A stretch of 64,000 nucleotides of DNA from Gymnopilus junonius (lineage: Eukaryota > Basidiomycota > Agaricomycetes > Agaricales > Galerinaceae). The first letter of the stretch is position 1. Every line of letters begins with the position of its first letter. The notes beneath the pieces were generated by a model. That model saw only the letters and a program-made list of their open reading frames with translations. It was not told the origin of the DNA and did not search any database. The stretch spans positions 62,001 to 126,000 of the forward strand of contig JADNYJ010000029.1 of the NCBI GenBank assembly GCA_015501075.1, in the 5' to 3' direction. Of this stretch, positions 1-10,357 are shown piece by piece. The translations under genes and the position numbers were made by a program.

Positions 1-2440
1 AACGCGACCGACGCGCTTCATCATGCATCATGAAGCAACATATAACAATGTAGAGACCAGGCAGGCTATGGTCAAAAAATTTGTGATATTTTTGAATTTA
101 GTACTCAGTCACTTTGGTTATTTACTTACATGTTAACTTCAGTTCGTCAGAACTTAGAAAATAAGGAGCCAGATACTTTGTCCACGGGCGTCGCGAACTA
201 GAGCGGTGTATTAAAATATACAAATTTCTCATAACCCTCCTGCATAACAAGTCGTAGCGTGCCCAGATATTCTCTATCGCCACCAGGAGGGTCTTTCGCC
301 TGTTCGGAAGAAATTGGCAGTACCCCAAAAGAAACAAGGTGACTGAATAATACGGGAGCGGTGTGTACTTCCTGCGAGTCTTGCCTTCAAGAGATTTAGG
401 ATCGCCTTGTTATTACACAGCTGCATGTCAAGTAAGTTTGGACAAACACTGAATGCTACATTAGGATCAATCTATGCAGGTATTGGCAATGTTCCAAATT
501 TGCAGCATCTCGAAATGCTGAAGTCAGACGATTGTGAAAGAGGTAATAGATGGAGGTTTTTATAGTATCAGACGAATTGGACTTCGAAGTGCGAAGCAGA
601 GAGTGCCAAGCACGGTCCCGGATGCAACGCGGACGGATCGGTGCCGAAACTTACCTAATGCGCTATTTACAGGAATGTGACTGAAGGCAAGCAGTCGACT
701 CGGTCTAGACTTGTCACGGTTTTCTCTTTTCCACCACTGCTGGCAGTCCCGGACTCCCTGCTGGCCCCCCATTCGCGAGCATACCTTTTTTAAAGAACAC
801 AAGTACTTAGCTGGTTTGTACTGAAATGCTTGAGCATGAAGCCTTAATCTTATCACTCAAGACAGAAAGCTGGTTTTTCCTTAATACAAACCTGCCAGGC
901 GTCGACGATCACGGGTGGAATCAAACACGATTTGAGGCCATTTGAGGTGAATGCCATCCATGAATTTGCATTATAAATTGAGTAAACCCTCACAGGACTC
1001 AGGTCTATGTATTCTTTAAGGAACCTTTAGCCAGGCGCATGACTCATTTTACGATGTCGAATCAAGATTGAACATGTAAAGGACAGGAATCTGTTCCGAA
1101 TGGTGTCACGATTACAATCTCATGAATATCCGCCCAACCCATTCTCGTCGCGATGCGCCTCTGCCCGAATATTAGTGGGAAAATATCACTAACTTCGATT
1201 TCTGTGCTCACACTTCCCGTAAGTCGTCAAATTTACAGGAAACTTTGTTAACTCTTTAAACGTCCAATTTTCAAGATCTCGACTTCAGATTTTGCGCATA
1301 TCTAACTGTATACGGAACCATGCAGACCAGGCACGGTTTGAAGTCAGTCCCTTTTTAATTCTGCAGTACAACCGCCCCCTTTTCACGTCTTCATCTCCAC
1401 CTTCTCGGCTAACCTTTCTTGGTTCAATCATTGCCGACCATGATTACCCATATGGAATGGCGGAACGGTCGACAACCTATATGGCCCTATCATCAAAGCT
1501 TCTATTGCAGCCAATTCGTACGGTATGTGACCTAAGTTCTTTTAAAAAGCTATGATACCCGATAGCGGATGAAAGCTAAGTTTCGCCACAGGTTATTACC
1601 TATGGTTATTTTTCTGGAACTCCATTACCCACCTCCGATTTAAATCAGGACCACCCGAAAGACGCGCCCAACGATTTGTCGTTCAGTCACCGTCTCATGC
1701 CGTTAACTGGCAATGAATTTGTCGTAGGTGCTGTGCTTATAATGGGAAACTTTAATTAAAAGGACGAGCGAGCTTCTTCCCTGTTGAATGGGAGTCAACT
1801 ACTCGTAACGCACCGCCCCATTATTTCCCGGTCGATTGGACATATCAGCCGCCACTGTAGTCTGAAGGGGATCCTCGTCTCCAGGACAGATTATTTGTTT
1901 TGCGCCTCGGCCATAATTCCTGCGTGCTAGTGAGAGCTTCTTTCTTGTTCACGGGGTTCTGAAGCTGATGGTTCCTTCCCCTGTTGGCGTCCGGAAAGGT
2001 CCTACCGGTAAAGATAAGGGGTACCAGCTTCAAAGGTACAGAGGCGCGAATTCTTCTTTCGACCCTCTAGGAAATTCTAGAAGATAACATCTCGGCTCAC
2101 AACCTTAGGAAGCTTGTCCGCCAGGCGCATACCCCTCTACAGTCGAAGCGACCAGACAACCATGTAAAAACCGCTGATTGTTACGCCGAGGCACATGCGT
2201 GATGTTTGACTGTAACCCGTGTTCAGCAAAAGGATTGACTCATCCTTGCAGGAATTCGACGACACATTTTACTCCTAGCAAAGTTTTCCGGACAGCTCGA
2301 ATCCGTTCGCCATCTCAATCTCCGTATAGGATGGGAAAGAAGGAATCTGACGTGTAGATCTGCCAGCGGACTGAACATAAATACTCCTCTGGTCTCACTC
2401 AACTGGTCATCAAATAAACCCACTTGAGCAAATTCGAACA
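1..2440. other. No gene recognised
   Basis: Open frames here are short (under 100 codons) on both strands and none gives a recognisable protein, a convincing start context or a splice pattern. A near-palindrome (gcttcat-c-atgcat-c-atgaagc) lies at 15-36. An AT-rich stretch with cataaatact near 2376 may be the TATA region of the secreted-peptide gene that follows. Nothing else is supported. Confidence 0.5.
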
Positions 2441-2770
2441 ATGTACTTCACCAGCGTCGTCGTCTTTTCCGCCCTCACCTTCCTCCTGTCGGCTAGAGCG
2501 TCACCTGTAAGTTCACACTACTTTCCATGAATTCGAAGTACGTCCTAACGGTATTTTCTTCGCTCCCAGGTTTTGGTCGACGATCCCAGTCGCGTCATTG
2601 ATGCCGCTTTAGCTAGCGTCACACCTGTAAGTTCCTCCTGTATCCTGTTTGATTTTTATCAATTAATTTACAATTCATCTAAAGCCCGCTGTTAGATCTT
2701 CGATCCCCAGAGGTGCTGCTCCCGACCCGCAAACGTCGATGCCATCTTGGAGAATGCGAGCTATACCTGA
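2441..2770 (+). CDS. Small secreted peptide, 65 aa, three exons
   Basis: Not a recognised family. The exons read as 2441-2506, 2570-2626 and 2696-2770, all in phase 0, with GTAAGTTC donors at both introns and CAG/TAG acceptors. The first exon is a classic signal peptide: Met-Tyr-Phe-Thr, a hydrophobic VVVFSALTFLL core, then SARASP. The rest is a short acidic/polar peptide with a Cys-Cys pair in PQRCCSRP and a C-terminus ending ENASYT. The two spliced segments before each donor end in similar SP/TP contexts, and the genomic strings around both donors are near copies, hinting at an internal exon duplication. Function is unknown; a small secreted effector-like, hydrophobin-unrelated or pheromone-unrelated peptide is all that can be said. 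No CaaX box is present, so it is not a mating pheromone precursor. The exon model is read by eye. Confidence 0.6.
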
Positions 2771-3182
2771 GAGTGCTAACAACGGCAATCCCGACTGGCG
2801 GCGAGATCTGATCAGTGAAGGAAAGAGTTCGACAACTCGCACGTAGAGTGTTAGATTTACCGACGGTGTCTCCAATGCGTCTGAGGAAAATCAAGATTCG
2901 TGAAACGAGGGAGGCGTTGTACTGACCGCTAGGGTTGATCCTTGGAAGTGGATGTGGTAGTAAATTTCTGGTGGTTTTTCGAAATTTGACTGCACATTGC
3001 GAAGCTTAGAATTTTTTATCGTATTTAAACAATCTTTATTGCCTTTCAATTCAAATATCATGGAACCTTTCTTTGACTCTATAACGGCCAATAAGGATGG
3101 ATTCCACTGAGATGTAAGTCCAGCACGTGAGAGAGATAGCAACTCTTCTAATTCTCACCTCCGCCGTTCTAGTTCAATTTCA
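2771..3182. other. Intergenic, AT-rich, no gene recognised
   Basis: This stretch separates the secreted peptide from the first aldo/keto reductase. Only short antisense frames occur and none resembles a protein. The promoter of the reductase begins at its right edge. Confidence 0.4.
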
Positions 3183-3204
3183 TCATCTGAAATACGTCAG
3201 TCTA
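3183..3204 (+). promoter_or_regulatory. Conserved upstream box with TACGTCA (copy 1)
   Basis: A 22-bp box, TCATCTGAAATACGTCAGTC plus TA, lies 100 bp before the start of the first reductase. The same box with two substitutions lies before the second reductase. TACGTCA is the core of ATF/CREB-type bZIP sites. The function is inferred from conservation between the two duplicated promoters. Confidence 0.5.
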
Positions 3205-3282
3205 CACCCTCTTCTTTTTTCCCATTATACTTCGAATTCTGGACAGTGGAAAGTTTGGGGAATCTGGAGAACAAAATAAAAG

Positions 3283-4346
3283 ATGTCCTTGCTTAAACTC
3301 AACGACGGGAATTCCATGCCTTTGGTATTGTACTAGCTCTAATTCATCCTTCATGTGACAGTTTTTTTAACAAATACTGTTTAAAGCTGGGATTCGGCTC
3401 TGGGAGTGCCCTCAGAAATACGGTTTCCTCCGATGTTGTTGACTGTACAAAGGTTGACCTGATCAAGTATGCTATCAAGGCAGGATATCGCCATCTCGAT
3501 ACTGCAGAAATGTACGAAACCGAAAACGAGGTAGGCGTAGCGATCAAGGAGACCATTCAGGAAGGCGTGGTTAAACGTGAAGATTTGTTTATCACTACGA
3601 AGGTTTCGAAGAATATGTTGCAGTTGAAGGCTGCGATTGATGTTAGCTTGAAGAAATTGGGTCTCGACTATGTCGATCTGTGAGTACTTTTGTCGCTATC
3701 CATTCTATTCGCCTTTGCCTCTATCCAGTCTCCTAATATTTAACCCATTTCTAAATCTAGTTATCTCATACACTCACCGTATTGGACGGAGACACCCTCA
3801 GGGTTCCAGAAGGCCTGGGCTGATATGGAGTCTATCAAGGAGAGTGGCAAGGCTAGATCCATTGGCGTATCCAACTACGAGGAATTTCATATCCTCGCCA
3901 CACTGGAAACAGCACGTATCCCACCAGCTGTCAACCAGATCGAGTACCACCCATATCTCCAGCACGGTGACCTTATCCTACTCTCTCGTCAGCGCGGAAA
4001 TGTCGCCACGGCTGCATTTGGTGCACTCGCACCTATTACAAGAAATATACCAGGACCATTAGATAAAACGCTCCAGGCACTTGCAGAGAAATATGGCGTC
4101 AGTACCGGGTTGATCTGTCTGCGGTGGTGTATCGACCAAAATATCGCAGTTATTACGACAAGCTACAAACAGGAGCGGATAACGGAATATGCGCGCGTGT
4201 TTGAGTTCAAGTTGACAGAGGAAGAGGTGAACGAAATTGGAGAGAAAGGCGCTTTAAGCACCTTGAAGGAGGGTTACGTACCGAGGACGGTACAATGGAT
4301 TAAAGACTTGAAGAAAATGTTAGCTAGCCAGAATCTAGAGGGGTGA
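3283..4346 (+). CDS. Aldo/keto reductase, copy 1
   Basis: NAD(P)H-dependent carbonyl reductase of the AKR superfamily, 306 aa from exons 3283-3324, 3387-3679 and 3761-4346. It is a single-domain (beta/alpha)8 protein and cytosolic, as no signal peptide is visible. The catalytic tetrad is present: Asp52 and Tyr57 in LDTAEMY, Lys86 in ITTK, and His116 in YLIHSP. The family signature [11 protein letters not shown] and the cofactor-loop region [10 protein letters not shown] follow. The short 14-residue first exon and both intron positions are identical to those of the second copy at 4710-5772, so the two arose by tandem duplication. The closest family by pattern is the fungal AKR3-type (conjugated polyketone or indole-acetaldehyde reductase) group, but the substrate cannot be told from sequence. 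The gene looks intact. Confidence 0.9.
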
Positions 4347-4556
4347 TATTCTGAGTATGTAGTATACTGCAATATAGTAGTCGTTTAAATGAAGTTCTCC
4401 AGTTTGTACGGCTGTTACCATCAACCACAAAAAGGACATTTAGCAACGCAAATTCAATGGGTTGTCCGCGGCCTCGGGTCTCGGCCCTCCTCTGATTTGC
4501 CTCGTGACCATGGAGCATGGCCACGTGAGGAAGAACACGGCTCTTTTTCCACCCCG

Positions 4557-4578
4557 TCATCTAAAATACGTCACTCTA
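4557..4578 (+). promoter_or_regulatory. Conserved upstream box with TACGTCA (copy 2)
   Basis: This is the counterpart of the box at 3183-3204 and differs from it at two positions. It lies 153 bp before the start codon of the second reductase. It keeps the full TACGTCA core, consistent with shared bZIP-type control of both reductases. Confidence 0.5.
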
Positions 4579-4654
4579 AATCTGATTGGCAAACGGATGG
4601 GGACCCGAATAGTTACACTTCCCATAACTGGGTGTGATTCCTCGAACAGAGAGG

Positions 4655-4662
4655 TATATAAA
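4655..4662 (+). promoter_or_regulatory. TATA box of second reductase
   Basis: TATATAAA is located 55 bp before the ATG at 4710, a normal spacing for a fungal core promoter. No equally clear TATA box is seen before copy 1, which suggests that copy 2 may be the more strongly or inducibly expressed gene. Confidence 0.55.
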
Positions 4663-4709
4663 GGGTTACGGAAATAGAGGGAAGAACAACAACACGAATA
4701 ACAGCAACT

Positions 4710-5772
4710 ATGTCAACTATTCAACTTAACGACGGAAACACGATGCCTTTGGTATGTACAGCAACTCCATTTCATGTTGCAGTCGACGATTGACTGATAA
4801 TTTTTTTCCTTCTATTCTAGCTGGCGTTCGGCTCTGGTACTGCCCTGCTGAACCTAACGGGCTCCGACGAAATAGATCGTACAAAAGTCGACCTAATCAA
4901 GTGCGCTATCAAGACGGGATACCGCCACCTCGACACTGCAGAAATGTACGGCACTGAGAGGGAGGTGGGCATGGCTATCAAGGAGAGCATCGAGGAAGGC
5001 GTAGTCAAGCGCGAGGAATTATTTGTTACAACGAAAAATTCATGGAAGATGACCGAGTCAAAGAATGCGATCGAGATTAGTTTGAAGAAGCTGGGTTTGG
5101 ATTACGTTGATCTGTAAGTGTCCGTTTTCATCCTTTAATAATTAGAAGATTGAGACACAACTCCTCTTTCATTTTAGGTATTTGCTTCACAGCCCATTTT
5201 GGACGGAGTCGCCTTCAGATCTGCAAAAAGTCTGGATAGATATGGAGGATATCAAGGAGAGCGGTAAAGCTCGTTCCATCGGCGTGTCCAACTACGAAGA
5301 ATTGCACATTCTCACAACTCTGGAGACGGCGCGTATCCCACCCGCCGTCAACCAGGTTGAGTTCCATCCGTACTTTAGCTATGGGAACCTTCGCAACTTT
5401 TCCCGCCAACGCGCTAACATCCTCACTACAGGGTATGGGGCTCTCGCGCCCGTCACCCATAACATCCCTGGACCGCTAGATGACACTCTCAAAGCGCTCT
5501 CGGAGAAGTACGGTGTTAGCGTTGGCTTGATATGTTTGCGATGGTGCATTGATCAAGACGTTGCGGTGATTACGACGAGCCAGAAGCCGACACGGATGGA
5601 GGAGTATATGACAGTGTTTGACTTCAAGTTGACAGAGGAGGAGGTGAATGAGATTAGGGAAAAGGGAGCATTGTGTTTGAAGGAGGAATATATCCCGAGA
5701 GTTGTGAGGTACGTTGAGGGGTTAAAGAAGAAGGCGGAAGCTGCCGCCGCTGCGAAGAATAAGAAAGAATGA
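4710..5772 (+). CDS. Aldo/keto reductase, copy 2
   Basis: Tandem paralog of the gene at 3283-4346, 309 aa from exons 4710-4751, 4821-5113 and 5178-5772. The tetrad Asp52, Tyr57, Lys86, His116 is conserved ([22 protein letters not shown]). It differs from copy 1 in the loop after the Lys ([10 protein letters not shown] against [10 protein letters not shown]) and carries a Lys/Ala-rich tail, [15 protein letters not shown], that copy 1 lacks. These differences suggest changed substrate binding and perhaps a changed interaction tail. The splice sites are canonical and the gene looks intact. It is predicted to be a cytosolic NADPH-dependent carbonyl reductase with unknown substrate. Confidence 0.9.
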
Positions 5773-6736
5773 TGAAGTTAATTTGTAAAGGCGGAAGCGA
5801 GATTCATTTAGTTTAGTTACCAAGTTTTTGTTCGTAAATGTATGTATATACGCTTTGAAATAGAGATCTGAAGCAATATAAATGGTGAGAACTATTGCAA
5901 GCATATTGAGTCATACTGTAATGCAAATGGCACATGTGCCTCGCTATGAGCTCGCGGCTACTCAGAACAGACTTGAAAATACGGGACCCGAGATTGACCT
6001 TCCGAACTTCAGGTAGAGGAGGAGCAGCCAAACTTCGACTCAAATCGGCCCCACCGGAATCAAAAGGCCAAGACGCCATTCATAGTTTTATGCATCTGGG
6101 TCGAAGTAGGCTGGCAAACACCAACACTTACCGTGTTCTTCTTGTCCCCAGCACGAGTATGTGACAAATGCAAGGCGACAGACAGAGAAACGAAATTTTG
6201 GAAGTAGTCGAGAACGCTCTCCAAAGTCAAAATGAGCTGTAAAAAGAAAGGTAAGTACGCAGGCAAGAGTCTAAGAATGACCAACACTTACTACGTTCTT
6301 CTCGACCAGTACACGGTTTCATGTGACCAGAAGAGAGAATTGGCTTACAAGAGTCGGTGGACTGGTGAACACACCATCCACCTGGCCTGTAAGTTCCTCC
6401 CTCGTCCTCAACTCCTCCCTGGGCGTCCAAACATCAGGAACTCGATCCTTCCACGTAGAACTCGACTACAGGAAGAGTCGAGACAGCTGTCCATGCTCTT
6501 GACGAGTTGGTGGCCCACGGAATGTGGCACGTTGAGTATATCTCCCAATTTTTTGTAGATACTATCTTTGGCACAAATTGGTTGCCCAAAGTGGTACGGA
6601 GGTGAGTATATGTGCTATGACTCGAGGCATGCCCTTGCGTAAAGATGCTGGTAAGCACATCTACTTTGATTTTTAGCACACTCGCTATTAATTACTCGTG
6701 AAGGACGCCACAGGCTATGCCTCTACAAATTTGTTA
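5773..6736. other. Intergenic, degenerate repeats
   Basis: No gene recognised. The stretch holds one copy of a dispersed repeat (5991-6069) and two related short segments around 6119-6150 and 6279-6310, both containing accaacacttac followed by a cgttctt/tgttctt tract, which look like a decayed tandem duplication. Confidence 0.4.
5991..6069. repeat. Dispersed repeat, copy 1
   Basis: Shares the tract caaacttcgactca plus flanking sequence (cggcccc-accgga-tcaaaag) with 7256-7330 in the same orientation. A further related patch (ttggaagtagtc against ttggcagtagtc) follows each copy. The element family is unknown. Confidence 0.55.
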
Positions 6737-6969
6737 CAGCCGTTTTCATAACGATAGGCCCTTGGAGTTTTGCTTGTTTACCGCAATGTCTGGTGCTATC
6801 TGACGATCTGGTTGAAAAGAAGAGTTTGCCGAGCACCGGAAAGTTAAAATCATATTTCGAACTCTTGCCAGCTCTTGCCGCCCTTTCATCTAGCTTCTGG
6901 AAGCCCCGAACAACCAAACATGTTGTAAACAAGCAGATGTTGTGGGGCCTATCGTTATGAAAACGGCTG
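6737..6969. mobile_element. Foldback / MITE-like element with 25-bp perfect inverted ends
   Basis: The 25 bases at 6737-6761 are the exact reverse complement of 6945-6969. The symmetry continues inward with mismatches (TGCTTGTTTAC and the following AATGTCTGGT / CATGTTTGGT tracts). The unit is 233 bp with CAG...CTG termini and is flanked by TA on both sides, the pattern of non-autonomous Tc1/mariner-like elements. It has no coding capacity. Confidence 0.65.
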
Positions 6970-7255
6970 TATGCATTGCTCATGGAGCCTTGGCCATCCT
7001 TCGGCAGGATTATCTCGAATACCATTCGAGTGCGCAAAACCGTCAGTCAACGTCCCCAATATTTTATTTGCGTTGTGTGCGACCAGCTTTGACTCCTATT
7101 TGATGCTGGAATATTAATACCTGCAGTCACGATGAACGTAAGGCCAATGTTGGATAAGAAGCCGATTAATTTGAACCACACATATGCTTGGAGATCACGC
7201 TCCTGAGGACCATTTAAACGCCAAGTTCAAGTAGCAAAATTGACACCAGACCTAA

Positions 7256-7330
7256 GACTGGCCTACCGGACTTCTGTTAGAAACGGGGCACCCAAACTTC
7301 GACTCAGACCGGTCCCATCGGAGTCAAAAG
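7256..7330. repeat. Dispersed repeat, copy 2
   Basis: Second copy of the repeat seen at 5991-6069, in the same orientation. It shares caaacttcgactca and the cggtcccatcggagtcaaaag tail with moderate divergence. Confidence 0.55.
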
Positions 7331-7551
7331 AGCAACCGGCGACGGACTCGGAAGTAGCATGCAAGAATTAAATATGGAGCTCAAGTCGACACTGTCCACA
7401 GTTTGAAGCGTCGATGGAAACATAATTTGGCAGTAGTCAAGTGCGATGAGCGAGCTGCGTGTCGGCGCTGTCAAGTATTCCGGATGACCAATGGCAAAAA
7501 ACAATCGTGAGAAGTTGGGTAAGCCACGCCAAATAAAGAGTGGTGACGGAA

Positions 7552-9443
7552 ATGGCCAGGTTTGCCCTGCCTGATGGCCTCCGCGTCCTCGCCGCCGCGC
7601 CACAACCATCGAGCTCAGCAGACTCAGACGACCGCCGCCGCTCTCTACGCAACGCTTCTTCACCGAGGAGTACCCACCACCGCCCTCCCCTCACGATGAC
7701 GACTTTCACGGACCCATTGCCCACCAGCCCTACGAGGAGGACTCTGCGTTAATCGAGCCCGCATGGAAACGGAGACTGTACAAGCTGCTGGAGCAGCCCA
7801 CGTCGTCCAAGGCGGCGTTCATCGTGCACATGTTTGTCACGTTCATGATTGTGTTCTCAGCGTTTGTGACAGTACTGGAGACGGTACCCGCAGTCCATGA
7901 GATTTCGACGAGGGTGTGGTTTGGGCTTGAGACGAGCGTTGTGGCGCTGTTCACGATTGAGTATATCGCGAGGCTCATTGCGTGGAGTAATACATGGAGC
8001 AGCCTATTTTCTTGGGTACTATGTGCGTTCTTGTCTTTTTTTTTTTCTTTACTGCCGCTAACAGAGATTTTGCTGCAGCATTTTATGGAGTGATTGACCT
8101 CCTATCTGTGCTTCCGTACTACCTTGAACTGCTGATGCAGCAGGACACAGTATGTCTCGTTCTTGTGTCAAGTTCCTTCAAAACTGATTCTCCCCAATAG
8201 TCCGTGTACTTTAGATTCTCCATTTTGCGCATGTTCCGTCTTCTTCGTATATTCCGACCTTTCCGATATAATCATACTATTTTGCTGTATGTTCTTCTGT
8301 TTTTTTTACTCTTGCTCTTTCTTATGTCTTTTCATAGCACTATTGAGGTTATGTACCTCTCCGTTCGACGTTCACAACACGCTCTGCTTGCTATCGGGTT
8401 TTTCGTTGTCATGATTCTTACTGTATTCAGCACATTACTGTGAGTTGCTGCCCTTTTCCTCTTACTATTTCTTCTAAAATATTATACAGATACTTTGCGG
8501 AACGAGGAACATGGGATGAGGTTCTAGGAACATTTATAAACACAGAAGGAGATCCGACACAATTCTCTGTAAGTCTCCAAGCATCTTTCAATCCAGCCTT
8601 TTCCTAATTCCTTCCCAGTCAATACCTGCAGCTGCATGGTTTGTTCTAGTCAGTACGTATCTCTCATATTTTCATTGTACATACACGATCTGACTCTATC
8701 CTGAATCTAACAGCAATAACAACAGTTGGCTATGGCGAAATCACCCCACGGTCCTTCTTAGGCCGACTGATCACCATCCCCATCCTAGTGTTCGGCCTGT
8801 TATTCATCACGCTACCCTCTTTCGTCCTCGGAAGGGAATTCAGCCACGTCTGGGAAAAGTTGACGCAGGACAGGCTGGAAGTGGCAGAGGAGAATGGCAA
8901 TAACGTCGTCACTGAAGATCCAGACGCGGATCTGGGCATGGAGGCAGACCCGGAAAATGGCACTGCACGTGCATCAGGCTCTGCTTCAGCTCGCTCAGCT
9001 CCACATTACCGTCCCGCGCGCGTCCACCGCCACTTTCACCTTCCTCCCCTATCTCCTCCAGTGGGTTCTCTGCACGCCCACGACAGCGCCCGTCTTCTTC
9101 ACACATTGACCCACGCTCAGCTACGGAGTACATTCACATCCCGCGCTCAGCAGGTCCACTTGGGGTGGGTGTTGGGCTTGGCTCAGAAGGGATGGGGCTG
9201 GGAACGGCACCTGCTCGCACAGGGATAGGGCCAGGGATGATGGGCACAGCGCGGGATTTGAGTAATCTCAAGCTGGCGCAGAACCAGACGGAGTTGAGTC
9301 GACAGATTGAGGAGTTGGCGGGGGTGGTGGATGTGCAGGGGAGGATGTTGAGTCGGTTGTTGGAGTTGTTGGAGGAGAAGGAGGGTGTCAAGGACCAGGG
9401 AGATAAGGCTGAGAGGGAGAAGGGGAAGGAAAAGAGGAGCTGA
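7552..9443 (+). CDS. Voltage-gated potassium channel, Kv-type
   Basis: Plasma-membrane K+ channel with one six-helix subunit. S1 starts near VHMFVTFMIVFSAF, with S2 (VVALFTIEYIARLIAW), S3 (SFYGVIDLLSVLPYYLEL), an S4 sensor with Arg every third residue (RFSILRMFRLLRIFRPFR), S5, the pore loop with filter TVGYG (codons near 8725-8740), S6, and a C-terminal coiled coil (SRQIEELAGVVDVQ...). Clear exons: up to 8022, 8079-8149, 8201-8286, 8338-8439, 8490-8568, 8619-8652 and 8714 onward. The start ATG at 7552 and the transmembrane part are in different frames; the switch lies near 7620-7660. A second one-base switch lies near 8985-8990 in a Ser/Pro-rich linker. Both are one-base losses in GC-rich runs, so sequence errors are as likely as real damage. 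Channel-domain identity is firm; the ends are provisional. Confidence 0.85.
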
Positions 9444-9742
9444 CCCTCAGAGATTTATTGTTTCGTGTGTTTGTTGTCCGATATCTTCATGGGTAATTTA
9501 TGTATTGAATTTTTCTTTTTTCTTTTCTTTACTTCTGTTGTAGTTAACATGTCCTATCCGAATCTATCACTTCGTCGTCGGACGCATGAATTCCTTCAAC
9601 CAGGCAGAGTTGAACTTTCATTGGAAACATGTATTCTGACAGTTGAATCTGAAAACCCGTGGTGGGTTGAACAAAAGAAAAGTAGTGCAACGCGAGTAAA
9701 CATCTTCATTTTTGTCCAAATTACACTGCCACCGACAAACTC

Positions 9743-9891
9743 ATGCTTTGGCTACGTGATAGTGATAGATTTATATATTCTGAACCGCCAACAGAAGACC
9801 ATCAAACCCGCAAATACCTTCCTTCACTACAGGAAAATCTCAAACCCAACAAACGATTCTTGATGGATTGTCCGATCAGCAGATTGAATGC
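9743..9891 (+). pseudogene. F-box protein gene, 5' part (before gypsy insertion)
   Basis: N-terminal segment of an F-box protein of the Agaricomycete LRR-associated type, from ATG 9743 through a second in-frame ATG at 9863. The protein reads ...KPNKRFLMDCPISRLNA and is cut inside the F-box helix. It resumes exactly in frame at 19016 (DILWLIFSHNANMF) after removal of the retrotransposon and one target-site copy. The TE insertion therefore explains this break. The downstream part carries further lesions. Such proteins normally recruit substrates to SCF ubiquitin ligases. Confidence 0.75.
9887..9891 (+). repeat. Target-site duplication AATGC (left)
   Basis: The five bases AATGC directly before the 5' LTR are repeated directly after the 3' LTR at 19011-19015. 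This defines the insertion precisely. Confidence 0.95.
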
Positions 9892-10176
9892 TGTAACGAT
9901 CCGGTCCGGTTCTCCCATCCCGGCCTCGCCGTCTCTTTCCTATAGTTAATCCTCTTAGTTATTCCTTTAACTCATCATGACTCGCTCTCCTCGCTCTTTA
10001 GATATTCCTAAAAAACTTCCTAATCATATGACTATCTACCTCTGGTATATAAACTGTCCGTCGTAGCTAGTCCTTTTTCTTTACAATTTATTCTTTATCC
10101 AGTTCCTTCCCTGTGTGAAACTTCTCGTGTGTCGAAACTTCCCCTTAGTCATCCAACTGAGGCCGCTTTCATCACA
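9892..10176 (+). repeat. 5' LTR
   Basis: 285 bp, TG...CA. It contains a TATA box TATATAAA at 10046-10053 that would drive element transcription. It is paired with 18726-19010 at about 97.5 percent identity by eye; six of the seven differences are CpG versus TpG/CpA. Confidence 0.96.
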
Positions 10177-10357
10177 TCTTTTGAACTGCTTAACTTCTAA
10201 ACTCTTGCCTTTGACGCCTCGGTACTACGGTCTGATCAACCCGAACATCTGACACTCAAGGTACTCTACATTCGAACATCTCTTGCTTTGACATCGCGTT
10301 GTCATCGCCAAAAAAAGCTGAGTAATCCTTTTATTCAATCAATCTATCTCTCCAAAA

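Noticed and set aside
560..856. 98-codon minus-strand frame near the left end
   Set aside because: No recognisable domain, no splice partner and no start context. Composition is random-like.
8969..9120. A 152-nt intron to explain the frame change in the K+ channel tail
   Set aside because: The phase would fit, but the intron is far longer than the others in the gene, and the skipped sequence reads as a plausible Ser/Pro-rich linker in the second frame. A one-base loss near 8987 is simpler.
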